NCBI RefSeq assembly: GCF_042849255.1
Contig: NZ_AP026866.1
Span: 1,550,001-1,614,000, forward strand
Length of the DNA stretch: 64,000 nucleotides
Source: Oceaniferula spumae
GTDB lineage: Bacteria; Verrucomicrobiota; Verrucomicrobiia; Verrucomicrobiales; Akkermansiaceae
Direction of reading: 5' to 3'
This document shows, piece by piece, positions 54,789 through 63,415 of the stretch (its first letter is position 1; the number at the start of each line of letters is the position of its first letter). A model generated the notes under the pieces. It was not told where the DNA came from. It saw only the letters and a list, made by a program, of their open reading frames with translations, and ran no database searches. Made by a program: the position numbers and the translations under genes.

Positions 54789-54897
54789 TTTGAACAAACC
54801 GACCTATTGGGACCGTCTATTTGATGAATCCTTGCCAGAAGCGGTAATCTTACTCACACTGCTCGCGTCGCCCAAAACCATCCTCCAATTTTTAGAT

Positions 54898-55887
54898 ATG
54901 ACAGCCATTCACCGAATTCTCGCCATTGCTTGCGTCCTACCCACGCTTGCGATCACAGCTGAAGCCCGCCAGGTCACTGGTATTGCCGCCAAGGTAAATG
55001 GCGCTGTAATCACTCTCAACGAGGTTAATTACCACCTCACCCCATACCGTCAGCAACTGGACGCAGCGATGCCTCGTAAGGGACCGCAATACGACCAACT
55101 GATTTCCAAAGCTCGGAACGAGATTCTCGACAGCCTGATCGAACGTGAACTCATCCTCTCCGAGTTCCGCTTGATCATTAAGGGTAGCATTCCTGCCCAC
55201 GCCATCGATTCAGAAATCGATCGCCAAGTGCGCGAACTCTACAACAGCAGCCGTAGCGAGTTTAACAAATCCCTGCGCGAAGCCGGAGTCACACCGCAAC
55301 AGCACCGCAAAGAGACTGAGAAAAAACTCATCGTCCAAGCGATGCGTGCTCAGCAGTTCAAAAATGCCGTGCCGCCACTACCCAACGAAGTCAGCGCCGA
55401 GTATAATAAGCACAAACTCAAAATGCGCGACACTTCCGGTGACGCCATAGACTACCACAAGATTTACATCCTCAAGGCAGATCCGACCAATGCCTTGGTG
55501 ACGCCTAAAGTTCAGCTCGAACTTGCCGAAGACATCGTCAATCAACTCAACAAGGGGGCCGATTTTGAGGAACTCGCCAAAAAATACTCAGCTGACTCCT
55601 ATGCGGAAGAGGGTGGCAAGGTCGTGAAACAAAAACGCACCGATCTCTCCCCTGCCTTTGCTTCCATCCTGATGGACACCGAAATTGGCAAAGTTCTCGG
55701 ACCACTTGAAGACGGCCGCGGATTTACCATCGTACGTGTCGACAAAAAGCACTACGGCCCCGTGCCACCATTGAGCAAAGTGCGTAAAACCATTGAATCA
55801 CGCGTCCGTGCCCGCAAAAACAAGGCCAAGCATGACCGCTGGATGGAGCGTCTCCGCGCCAATGCCATGATTCAGAAGAAGATTTAG
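54898..55887 (+). CDS. SurA-like periplasmic peptidyl-prolyl isomerase
   Basis: 329 residues from the ATG at 54898 (a TTG at 54790 would place 36 non-signal residues first). Signal MTAIHRILAIACVLPTLAITAEA. The SurA N-terminal chaperone region (IAAKVNGAVITLNEVN, QLISKARNEILDSLIERELI) is followed by one parvulin rotamase domain (DAIDYHKIYILKAD, GADFEELAKKYSADSYAEEG, LGPLEDGRGFTIVRVDKK). It helps outer-membrane proteins fold. Directly downstream of mfd. Confidence 0.88.
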   Translation: MTAIHRILAIACVLPTLAITAEARQVTGIAAKVNGAVITLNEVNYHLTPYRQQLDAAMPRKGPQYDQLISKARNEILDSLIERELILSEFRLIIKGSIPAHAIDSEIDRQVRELYNSSRSEFNKSLREAGVTPQQHRKETEKKLIVQAMRAQQFKNAVPPLPNEVSAEYNKHKLKMRDTSGDAIDYHKIYILKADPTNALVTPKVQLELAEDIVNQLNKGADFEELAKKYSADSYAEEGGKVVKQKRTDLSPAFASILMDTEIGKVLGPLEDGRGFTIVRVDKKHYGPVPPLSKVRKTIESRVRARKNKAKHDRWMERLRANAMIQKKI

Positions 55888-56005
55888 CTGGAAACTGGAA
55901 ATCGGACCTTCTGCCGCTGGAGCAGTAATTCATTTCCAACTTGTTGCCCCAAGCGGCACTCATCACCTAACTTCGCAATCCCAATTCCCTAATCACCATC
56001 ACACC

Positions 56006-56785
56006 ATGGACTTTCTTAACTCACTTTTCAATCTCAAGGGCCAAGTTGCCGTTGTGATCGGCGGCACCGGAAACCTTTGCGGAACCATGGGCATTGCCAT
56101 GGCACGTGCAGGAGCTGAAGTGATCCTCGTCGGACGAAATCCTGAAAGCGCGATTGAAAAGCTCGCTGCCATTGATGAGTTCGGTGGTAAATCCTGGTTT
56201 CATAAAGCCGATGTCAGCAGACGCAGCGACATCGAAGACTTACTCTCTGCAGTTGTTTCCCGCTCTGGCAAGGTCGACATTCTGGTCAACGGCGCAGGCG
56301 TAGGATCCGGCACACCGTTCCTCGATATCAGTGAGGAAGAATACACCCGCCTGATGGATATTAATTTCCACAGTGTCTTCCGCGCCTGCCAGATTTTTGG
56401 CGATTACTTTATCAAACGTCACGAGCCCAGCAGCATCATCAACATGGGATCCATGGCTGGAAAAATGCCCATCTCCGGTCTCTTCACCTACTCCGCTGCG
56501 AAAGCCGCTGTGCATAACCTCAGCAAAAACCTCGCGCGCGAATGGGCTGAACACGACATCCGAGTGAACACCCTCGTTCCCGGTTTTTTCCCTTCCGCCC
56601 AAGCCTCAAAACAAGGTGATGAAACACGCGCTTTGGAAATCCTGCGCCACACTCCAATGTCACGCTTTGGCAACGCCGAGGAGCTGATGGGAGTCACTCT
56701 GTTATTAGCCTCGAACACAGCGTCGTCGTTCATCACAGGATCAGAATTCGTGGTCGATGGCGGCTTTTCTTCGATGACAATCTGA
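56006..56785 (+). CDS. Short-chain dehydrogenase/reductase
   Basis: 259 residues. Rossmann motif VAVVIGGTGNLCGTMGIAMA (GxxxGxG variant), NAG-type VDILVNGAGVGSGTP, Ser in INMGSMAGKMP, YSAAKAAVHNL with Tyr-x-x-x-Lys, and PGFFPSAQ. It resembles gluconate 5-dehydrogenase or 2-deoxy-D-gluconate/mannonate oxidoreductases, so a sugar-acid substrate is plausible. No SD. Stands alone between surA-like and hemW genes. Confidence 0.93.
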   Translation: MDFLNSLFNLKGQVAVVIGGTGNLCGTMGIAMARAGAEVILVGRNPESAIEKLAAIDEFGGKSWFHKADVSRRSDIEDLLSAVVSRSGKVDILVNGAGVGSGTPFLDISEEEYTRLMDINFHSVFRACQIFGDYFIKRHEPSSIINMGSMAGKMPISGLFTYSAAKAAVHNLSKNLAREWAEHDIRVNTLVPGFFPSAQASKQGDETRALEILRHTPMSRFGNAEELMGVTLLLASNTASSFITGSEFVVDGGFSSMTI

Positions 56786-56787
56786 TC

Positions 56788-56820
56788 AGGGACAGGCATC
56801 AGGAGCCAGACGTCAGGCAC
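56788..56820. repeat. Degenerate 13-14-bp tandem repeat
   Basis: ATCAGGGACAGGC then ATCAGGAGCCAGAC then GTCAGGCAC: three degenerate units with the same core (ATCAGG/GTCAGG) as the repeat at 7586-7620. Confidence 0.5.
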
Positions 56821-56875
56821 GTTCTGATTAATCAACCCCAGCCCGACACTCGACACCTGGCTACCGTCCCCTGAA

Positions 56876-57970
56876 GTGATTCTCTACGTCCACATTCCCT
56901 TTTGTCACCGGATCTGTCCTTACTGCTCCTTTTACAAGCATACACCAGGCGACACCGATCTTCGGGCGTTCATTCAGGCCATTCATAAGGAGGCTGCATG
57001 TTGGAGCGCCCTGCCCAGTGACACTGCCATCGACACCCTGTATCTGGGAGGAGGCACACCCTCCATGCTCTCTCCTGGCCACCTGCGCGAGTTGTTCGAT
57101 GGTTTGCACAAAACACTTCCGTTAGAAAACACCCACATTACTCTGGAGGCCAACCCTGCCACCTTTGGAACCAACAAGGCGGCACTTTTCAAAGAGATGG
57201 GAGTGAACCGAACATCTCTCGGGATTCAATCGTTTAACGACCATGTTCTGAAAACACTCGGCCGAGAGCATAATCCGGAGCAGGCTGCCGAGGCAGTGCA
57301 ACTTCTTCGCGAGTCCGGCATGGAGGAAATCAATATCGATCTGATGTTCTCGATCCCCGGCCAGAGCGATGCCGACTGGCAACACAGCTTGGACAGAGCT
57401 GTTTCGCTGAAACCCGATCACATTTCCGCCTATAACCTCACCTACGAGGAAGACACTGAATTCATCGATCGCCTGACTAAGGGTGATTACAAACAAAGCG
57501 AGGACACCAATGCTGTGCAATTTCAGCAGGCGCACGACACTCTGACCGCCGCCGGATTTCATCACTATGAAACCTCAAACTATGCCCAACCGGGTATGGA
57601 GTCTCGGCACAACCAAGGTTACTGGCATGGAGTTGACTACCTAGGTCTCGGCCCATCAGCCGTTTCAACCATTGGTGATCGTCGCTGGCGCAACCTTCCA
57701 GACACTGCTGGATACATTCACGCAGTGAACACCGTAGGCCACGCCAAACGGGAAGAGGAAATCATCGATGAGGAGGCGTATCGCATTGAACGCATCGCTT
57801 TGCTACTCCGGACCACCGAAGGCTTACCGGAATGTTATCTTGAGGATTGCCCGGAGGGAGCCGTTGACGAGTTGTTAGGCAACCAATTAGCGGAGATGAA
57901 CAACGACAAACTGCGATTGATCAACCAAGGTATTTTGTTAGTTGATGCGATTGCCGAGAAGCTTGTGTAA
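56876..57970 (+). CDS. hemW: HemW-like radical SAM protein
   Basis: 364 residues with GTG start. Radical SAM motif CHRICPYCSFYKH (CxxxCxxC with the Y of PYC), DTLYLGGGTPSMLSPG, ITLEANPATFG, GVNRTSLGIQSFNDHVL, DLMFSIPGQSDADW and HISAYNLTYEEDTEF. Typical of HemW/HemN-like proteins that carry haem rather than oxidise coproporphyrinogen. C-terminal helical extension present. Cytoplasmic. Confidence 0.92.
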   Translation: MILYVHIPFCHRICPYCSFYKHTPGDTDLRAFIQAIHKEAACWSALPSDTAIDTLYLGGGTPSMLSPGHLRELFDGLHKTLPLENTHITLEANPATFGTNKAALFKEMGVNRTSLGIQSFNDHVLKTLGREHNPEQAAEAVQLLRESGMEEINIDLMFSIPGQSDADWQHSLDRAVSLKPDHISAYNLTYEEDTEFIDRLTKGDYKQSEDTNAVQFQQAHDTLTAAGFHHYETSNYAQPGMESRHNQGYWHGVDYLGLGPSAVSTIGDRRWRNLPDTAGYIHAVNTVGHAKREEEIIDEEAYRIERIALLLRTTEGLPECYLEDCPEGAVDELLGNQLAEMNNDKLRLINQGILLVDAIAEKLV

Positions 57971-57975
57971 CCTTT

Positions 57976-58347
57976 GTGGCGATTGAAATAATGAAAGGCA
58001 CCACTGGCATCATTTCCCGCAAGCAGACGGCTGAAATACGTGCCGCCGCACTTGGCGATGTGAAGAAACCCCTTGTCGCCAGGAACAACCATCTATCCGG
58101 GCATTGCAAAATACAAATCTTCATCCTGCTCCAGTGTTCCAGGCATCACTTGCTGGTATTGCATCCGCTCCGAGTACGCTCCACCAGCTGGCCATGTGTA
58201 GCGCTTGAATACCGCGCTATGGCCAACGGACTGCGATAAACTAGCCAGTTCCTTTGCTTCAAGAGAGCCAGTGATGGTGAGGTATTTGGAAGATTTCTGC
58301 CGCTCGTGTTGGTCCGGAGATAGTTTTTTAGCTTGGTAAACACGCAC
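57976..58347 (-). pseudogene. Degenerate coding remnant of unknown family
   Basis: On the minus strand one frame runs from 58347 with protein-like sequence (LTITGSLEAKELASLSQSVG, HSAVFKRYTWPAGGAYSERM) to an in-frame stop TAG at 58093-58095. It continues in the same frame with VVPGDKGFLHIAKCGGTYFS and RLLAGNDASGAFHYFNRHKG before reaching the end of hemW. The sense residues on both sides and their shared frame point to one gene broken by a nonsense codon. I cannot name the family. There is no clear start. Confidence 0.5.
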
Positions 58348-58513
58348 AATCGAAACCTTGCTAACTCCTTATTATCTATCAAGTCCTTCAGGGGGACGCC
58401 ACACAGCCAATGAGAACAAAGCAAACGGTCCTTGGCAGAAACTTGCGTGGTTCAGATAGATTTAGATATCCCATGAAAATGTTGGATTCGTTGATAATAG
58501 GGTCAATAAATCA

Positions 58514-59392
58514 TCATTCCTTTACATTCAATACCGCCTCGGCTCGCTGTTTCGCAACTGGGTCTCTAATTTCTTTGAGCCAGGGTTTAGCCTCGCTAAG
58601 GCTTCCATTTTCCGCCAAATATCCAATTAGACTAGCTGTTGCTTCATCGCGAATGATTCCTACAGGCAACTTGACCAATTCATTTGATGCTTTCATTGAA
58701 TTTTGCCTCATCGCTTGCCGCATCACGAAAGAGGCTGCTGCACGTTTAGTTGCCTCATCGTTTGCGAGCGATACAGCTTTAACCCCCTGAGTGAAACCTT
58801 CTTTAACGGCACCATGACACACCATCAGAAATTGCTCTTGATCAAGATGCCCAAGTAGGGGGCTTTGCGCTAGGTCGTCAAGTCGTTTTGCTCCCACTTC
58901 ATGATAGACTTTCCTTTCGAAAATAATGGATTTTCCGTCCTTGAAATGGTTCACCAGCTTAATTTGTTCTACTACATCATGCTTAAGCCCCAGTATAGAT
59001 TTCACGCCAATTACCCATATCATTAAATTACGAGCTTCCTGATTCGTAAGATGATTCATCAAGCGCAAAAGAAGAGTGTAGTCTCCGGTATTCATGACGT
59101 GAACCTGCAATTCTTTGAACGTTTCATTAAGAATCAGATCTCGTTTGTTTCTGGGGATACTGTCCAACCAAGACTTGATATCCGCATGCTCATCAGATAG
59201 AATTTCTGTTAGATTGTTCTGTCTGTTGTTTTTTAAGATATTTGTAATTCGTTGGCTTGGCCGGATTGTTGTGATCGATGATGAATCTTGCTCGGTTTTG
59301 TCTTTATCACGAGTTTCATGCCCAGAAAAGTTAGGCTCAATAAGTAGCACGACCACTATAATAACAGAGGTCAATATGGCTATAAACTTCAT
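58514..59392 (-). CDS. Exported or membrane-anchored helical-repeat protein, unknown function
   Basis: 292 residues in an AT-rich stretch. N-terminal signal-anchor (MKFIAILTSVIIVVVLLIEP). The rest is helical with weak repeats: SDEHADIKSWLDSIPRNKRD, TNQEARNLMIWVIGVKSILG, NDEATKRAAASFVMRQAMRQ, RDEATASLIGYLAENGSLSE, AKPWLKEIRDPVAKQRAEAV. No domain recognised. It follows the lipoprotein gene upstream with a 25-bp gap; both share ...W...L..... helical features and may be distant relatives. Confidence 0.75.
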   Translation of the reverse strand: MKFIAILTSVIIVVVLLIEPNFSGHETRDKDKTEQDSSSITTIRPSQRITNILKNNRQNNLTEILSDEHADIKSWLDSIPRNKRDLILNETFKELQVHVMNTGDYTLLLRLMNHLTNQEARNLMIWVIGVKSILGLKHDVVEQIKLVNHFKDGKSIIFERKVYHEVGAKRLDDLAQSPLLGHLDQEQFLMVCHGAVKEGFTQGVKAVSLANDEATKRAAASFVMRQAMRQNSMKASNELVKLPVGIIRDEATASLIGYLAENGSLSEAKPWLKEIRDPVAKQRAEAVLNVKE

Positions 59393-59417
59393 GTGTGAAA
59401 CTCAAGAGAGTAGATTT

Positions 59418-60224
59418 TTAACGCTTATCCAACGCCTTCTCAAGCCTCTCGGCATAGCCTGGTAAACTAAGCTCAGATGCCAAGGACTCAATTGCTTGTT
59501 TTTCAGTTTCAGTAATTTTTAAATTTTCGAACTGATAAAGCGCGCTAATTAAATGTCCTAATGCAGCTGTTTTTTCTTCGGGAAAATCCAAATCGGTGAG
59601 CCACTCAGTGGCTTGTGAAGCCCCATTTTCTTTCAGAATATGAACATAAACACTACTAGACCAATTGACTCGGGATTTTCCTGGTGGCAATTGTTCGTAG
59701 ACATCTTTAGCCTCATCAACCTTCCCTCTCTTTAATAGCGACTTATTTAACCCCTGGAGTAAGGATTCGGTATCTTTTCCAGTAGTGTGTTTCGATATTA
59801 GTTCCAGCTTAAGCTTTCCGTCCTCGAAGCAGGATATGAGATGAACCACGGTCTTAAATTTCTCTTGCTTATTCGAGTTATCAGGAATCATACGAGAACA
59901 CGTCTCTAATAAACTCTCATTATTTCTCAGAGATATTTCTTTGAGTTTTTTTCTGATAGCTATTTTTTGTTCTGGCCAGAACCCATGAGAATTTTGTGCC
60001 ATTAAAACGTTTCTAATATCGGATTCCGATTGATAAACGTACTCAAAGCCTTTATCACTGTGATCCTTGGATGTGCGACTTGCGGAATTCGTATATGAAT
60101 TATTCTGATTTTTTGAGCCTCTGTGTTGCGCGTCGGATCTATTGGGTTGGTTATTATCGGATTTGCAGGATGCCAGACAAATAGTTGCCAAGAATAGCAA
60201 TATATTAGATATATGTGCACTCAT
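59418..60224 (-). CDS. Putative lipoprotein with helical repeats, unknown function
   Basis: 268 residues from ATG at 60224 (a TTG at 60242 adds six residues with extra positive charge). Lipobox LASC in ISNILLFLATICLASCKSD. The mature part begins with an Asn/Ser-rich linker, then helical repeats (SLLKRGKVDEAKDVYEQLPP, NGASQATEWLTDLDFPEEKT, AALGHLISALYQFENLKITE). First gene of a two-gene unit with the protein at 58514. AT-rich. Family not recognised. Confidence 0.72.
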   Translation of the reverse strand: MSAHISNILLFLATICLASCKSDNNQPNRSDAQHRGSKNQNNSYTNSASRTSKDHSDKGFEYVYQSESDIRNVLMAQNSHGFWPEQKIAIRKKLKEISLRNNESLLETCSRMIPDNSNKQEKFKTVVHLISCFEDGKLKLELISKHTTGKDTESLLQGLNKSLLKRGKVDEAKDVYEQLPPGKSRVNWSSSVYVHILKENGASQATEWLTDLDFPEEKTAALGHLISALYQFENLKITETEKQAIESLASELSLPGYAERLEKALDKR

Positions 60225-60242
60225 TTTTCTCTGTAGGTTCAA

Positions 60243-60607
60243 GTGGATTATACAATCAAAATTGTTAGATTTTAGAGCGTAGCTGCCGAAAAAACGTGCT
60301 TCCTTGTCGATGAGGATAACCCGCTTGCGGAAGTTCCTCTAATGCGGGGTCGAATCCTACTTTAACTCTTGCGGCAGTTGTTATCTGCATAATGTGTTGA
60401 GCTTGAATACCTGTAAAGCTAAAGACGAGATAGGCTAATTATATTCTACCCGTTAACTACAAAGGGTTTACTGAATGCCCCTTCCGTGCCAGGAAAGACA
60501 CCTGAGGGAGCTGGTGTTTGGAATTCAGGAAGCTCAAAGCTATAAGGATATGGAGAAGGAAACACCAGTTAGCCGTAGTCTGCAGATAGTAGCCCCGTAA
60601 ATACGTC
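60243..60607. other. AT-rich intergenic stretch
   Basis: 365 bp with no open frame of note. A short GGGTCGAATCCT string around 60347-60358 looks like a T-arm but no other tRNA parts are found. A TGTTAGA heptamer lies at 60264-60270. Confidence 0.35.
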
Positions 60608-61055
60608 TCAAGATACCGAATAATCATAATCCATAGACGTCGCCGCCAAAGTAGTTCCCTTCAGATCTTTTAAAACAGCTGGGATTATATCAGCGAACTC
60701 AACATAGTGATAGGGCAAAGTTAAATCAGGATCCTTTATTTTAGTCGTTGAGATCTCTAGAACCAAGGTGCCAAGGAAGTCAGGATGGCAATTCGTAGCA
60801 GGGAAAACTATCGAATTTCCTTCCAGATCCACCGTGAGCAGCTGCGAGTAAGTATATAACATTCCCCAGTGACATGTGTGAGTCGTTACGGGTACTGTTG
60901 TTCCCCAAGGGGTGGTAAGTTCCACCACCCCCGCCGCCATCGGCCCTGATCAGGCCAGCGAGGATGCTTGGCTGGGCGGCGATGATGCCGGAGGCGAGGG
61001 ACGTGCGGATGAAGGCGTGGCGTGATGGGCTGGATTTCCTGATTCCTGAACTCAT
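60608..61055 (-). pseudogene. Small exported protein gene with frameshift
   Basis: The frame starting at 61055 encodes a Tat/Sec-like leader (SSPSRHAFIRTSLASGIIAA, QPSILAGLIRADGGGGGG) seen in small verrucomicrobial exported proteins. At the G-rich run near 60920-60940 protein-like sequence moves to the next frame (VPVTTHTCHWGMLYTYSQLL, TVDLEGNSIVFPATNCHPDF, ISTTKIKDPDLTLPYHYVEF), which ends at 60608. A one-base slip in the G-run would restore one protein of about 150 residues. It may be a pseudogene or a sequencing slip. Confidence 0.5.
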
Positions 61056-61291
61056 TTAAGCCTTCATCTGGCATGACCAGCAAGGCAGTCTACCGTTGGC
61101 AGCAAATCGGCGGAGCGAGATTTATTACTTTTAGAATGAATAAACCTCATTCCATTCGTGCCGAGACCAACGGCGTCTTCGTTTTCGTTCTCAGCAGCCA
61201 CAAGCTGTTCATTGATCTTTGCCGCGCCAACTGCAGCCATTTCTCGTGTCTCTCAGAGTTCGTCCCCCCCGTGCAGGCTGGTGCGCATTGT
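61056..61291. other. Gene-free stretch
   Basis: 236 bp between the broken small gene and the ccsA stop. No promoter, hairpin with U-run or coding signal seen. Confidence 0.3.
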
Positions 61292-63400
61292 TCAGACGGA
61301 CGCCTGATTACTTGGTTTGATCGATTTAGTCACAATCGAGGCTATCATGCCCATCAGACAAACACCGGTCATCAGGCCGTAGAAGCCCCAAATGACACCG
61401 AGGCCGTCGATAAATCCGTAGGAGTGCAGTCCGGTGCTGAGTGAGTTCACATGCCACCATGAGAAGGCGACGATGTTTGCTCCGAAGACAGCAGCGATGT
61501 GGATGCCCCACTCGCGCAGGTAACCAGCCAGTCGGGCGTGCAACACGATCAAACACCAGAGCACAATCATCAGCGCTCCATTTTCCTTAGGGTCCCAGCC
61601 CCAGAAGCGGCCCCAGGAATCATTCGCCCAGATACCACCTAACACGGTGCCGATCAGACTGAAGAAGAGTGTGAAGCAGACCATTCCGTATGCGATCCGA
61701 GTCATGGCACGACGGAACTTGGCATCCCCCTCATCAATTCCTAACACACGGGCAAACAGGTATATCACCGAGAGTCCCGCAGCGGCGAGCCCTCCCATGT
61801 AACCGATCGTCACGGTGACCACATGGGTGGAAAGCCAGAAATTCGACTTCAGAACAGCTACCAATGGATCCATGTGGTCCTTGGCATCACCGATCTCGTA
61901 GCGGCGGGCGAGGAACATACAACCCATGCCCATGAAGATAGCGAGGCCAAGTGCCACCGCACGGCGGCTCATAAGCTCCACTAACAGCAGCACCAGAACT
62001 CCGGTTGCGGCAATGAAGATAATCGTATCATACAGGTTCCCCACTGGAGAGCGTTCCATGATAATGCAACGGTGAATAATACCGGCAATCATCAGAGCAA
62101 GAGCGACCACTGCAAACAGCGCCGCCAAGATGTTGATGATTTTCGCAGCCAAACTGCCCGGAGCCAACCAACCGAACATGACAAGCAAGAAGGCCACGAT
62201 GAAAATGAACAACGCCCAGAAAAAGTAATTCACCTTCACGTAGGTGACTTCGGTAGCGAGCTTGTTACTGACATCCGTTCCTACCCGCTCATGAACTGAG
62301 TTTTTCCAAATGGTAAGTTTGTCGGCAAATTCGCTCTGGCCATTCTCTCGGAGTGCGATGCAAGCATCCTCTAACATTTCCATGTCAGAAATCAAATCAT
62401 CGGCGTGGTCGCGATCTCCCCCGACAACTTTCTCGATCCGCTTCCCGACCGGGCTCCAGAGTTTTTCTCCTTCTTCGTAGGGTGGCAGAATTTTAATATC
62501 TTCGGATGAGCGGCGCATGCGCAACTCAAGATCTGAAAACAGCTCCCGTAAATGTGGCGGAAGCTTTCTGCCTGTGGGATCCATTTGGCGAACCGCTTCC
62601 GCAAGCATAGGAAACGAGCGAATCCAGTAGCTCATCCGCTGCATGTTTTTCTTGTCGACGACAGGCGTGCCTTCCTGAATATGAACGTCCGCGCGGGCGA
62701 AGTCCATGTGGTAGATCAGCTGCATGAACAACCAGACTTTCTCACCGAGATCGACTGTTCGGCGGTCGTCCGAGCTCATCTTGGCTTTTTCCGGCTGGTT
62801 TTTACGAATCTGCTGCGCCTTGGCTAGCAGAACAGGAGCGATGGGTTCGAGCTCGTTGAAACTATATCGGTCGCGGCGGTTCTTACTGTCCTTAATTTTC
62901 TTAACGGCAGCCTCCAGTTCAGGATCGCTGATACCTGACATATGACGCACCTCTTCAGGTAGGTCATGGGTGGCGAGGGTAGTGATGACGTCTGAGTTAT
63001 CGATGCGGAAAATAGGCAGCTCCTTCGCGAGGTCGGGTCGGAACAAGCAATCTAACAATACCTCCTCAGGCATCAGCTTTTTCTTTTTCCAATTCCCCTC
63101 GTCATCCTTGACTTGGATAGGCATGCTGCGCGCTCCATGGAGCTTCAGCATGGTGAAGGCGGACCAAGTGGAAAATGGTTTGATCCGGCCACCGTCCTGA
63201 ACGGCAATATCGCGGGAAGCATCGATGACTTTGTCTTTCCAGACTTGGTATCCTTCGATCTCAGCAGACTTAGCCGACACCACATTTTTGCGCATGGTGT
63301 AGAGTCCGTACCCGCCGAGGAACAGCAGGACGAGAATAAAGGCGATCCAACGTCCGATCTTCGAGCGCCTTTTGCGGTGATTTACTTCGTGTTCTTGCAT
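61292..63400 (-). CDS. ccsA: Cytochrome c biogenesis protein CcsA (ResC-like) with large N-terminal region
   Basis: 702 residues. A single helix (WIAFILVLLFLGGYGLYTM) comes first, then about 350 mostly soluble residues (SMPIQVKDDEGNWKKKKLM, ADVHIQEGTPVVDKKNMQRM), then about eight membrane helices with the haem-handling WWD-type motif WANDSWGRFWGWDPKENGAL. It ferries haem to apocytochromes in System II. It pairs with the ResB-like gene upstream (15-bp gap), and the PVC haem protein at 19977 would be a client. The soluble N-terminal part is longer than in classical CcsA. Confidence 0.9.
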   Translation of the reverse strand: MQEHEVNHRKRRSKIGRWIAFILVLLFLGGYGLYTMRKNVVSAKSAEIEGYQVWKDKVIDASRDIAVQDGGRIKPFSTWSAFTMLKLHGARSMPIQVKDDEGNWKKKKLMPEEVLLDCLFRPDLAKELPIFRIDNSDVITTLATHDLPEEVRHMSGISDPELEAAVKKIKDSKNRRDRYSFNELEPIAPVLLAKAQQIRKNQPEKAKMSSDDRRTVDLGEKVWLFMQLIYHMDFARADVHIQEGTPVVDKKNMQRMSYWIRSFPMLAEAVRQMDPTGRKLPPHLRELFSDLELRMRRSSEDIKILPPYEEGEKLWSPVGKRIEKVVGGDRDHADDLISDMEMLEDACIALRENGQSEFADKLTIWKNSVHERVGTDVSNKLATEVTYVKVNYFFWALFIFIVAFLLVMFGWLAPGSLAAKIINILAALFAVVALALMIAGIIHRCIIMERSPVGNLYDTIIFIAATGVLVLLLVELMSRRAVALGLAIFMGMGCMFLARRYEIGDAKDHMDPLVAVLKSNFWLSTHVVTVTIGYMGGLAAAGLSVIYLFARVLGIDEGDAKFRRAMTRIAYGMVCFTLFFSLIGTVLGGIWANDSWGRFWGWDPKENGALMIVLWCLIVLHARLAGYLREWGIHIAAVFGANIVAFSWWHVNSLSTGLHSYGFIDGLGVIWGFYGLMTGVCLMGMIASIVTKSIKPSNQASV

Positions 63401-63415
63401 GGGTCTCGGCGATGG

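Noticed and set aside
60340..60360. Possible tRNA T-arm (GGGTCGAATCCT)
   Set aside because: No matching acceptor, D-arm or anticodon arm could be folded around it.
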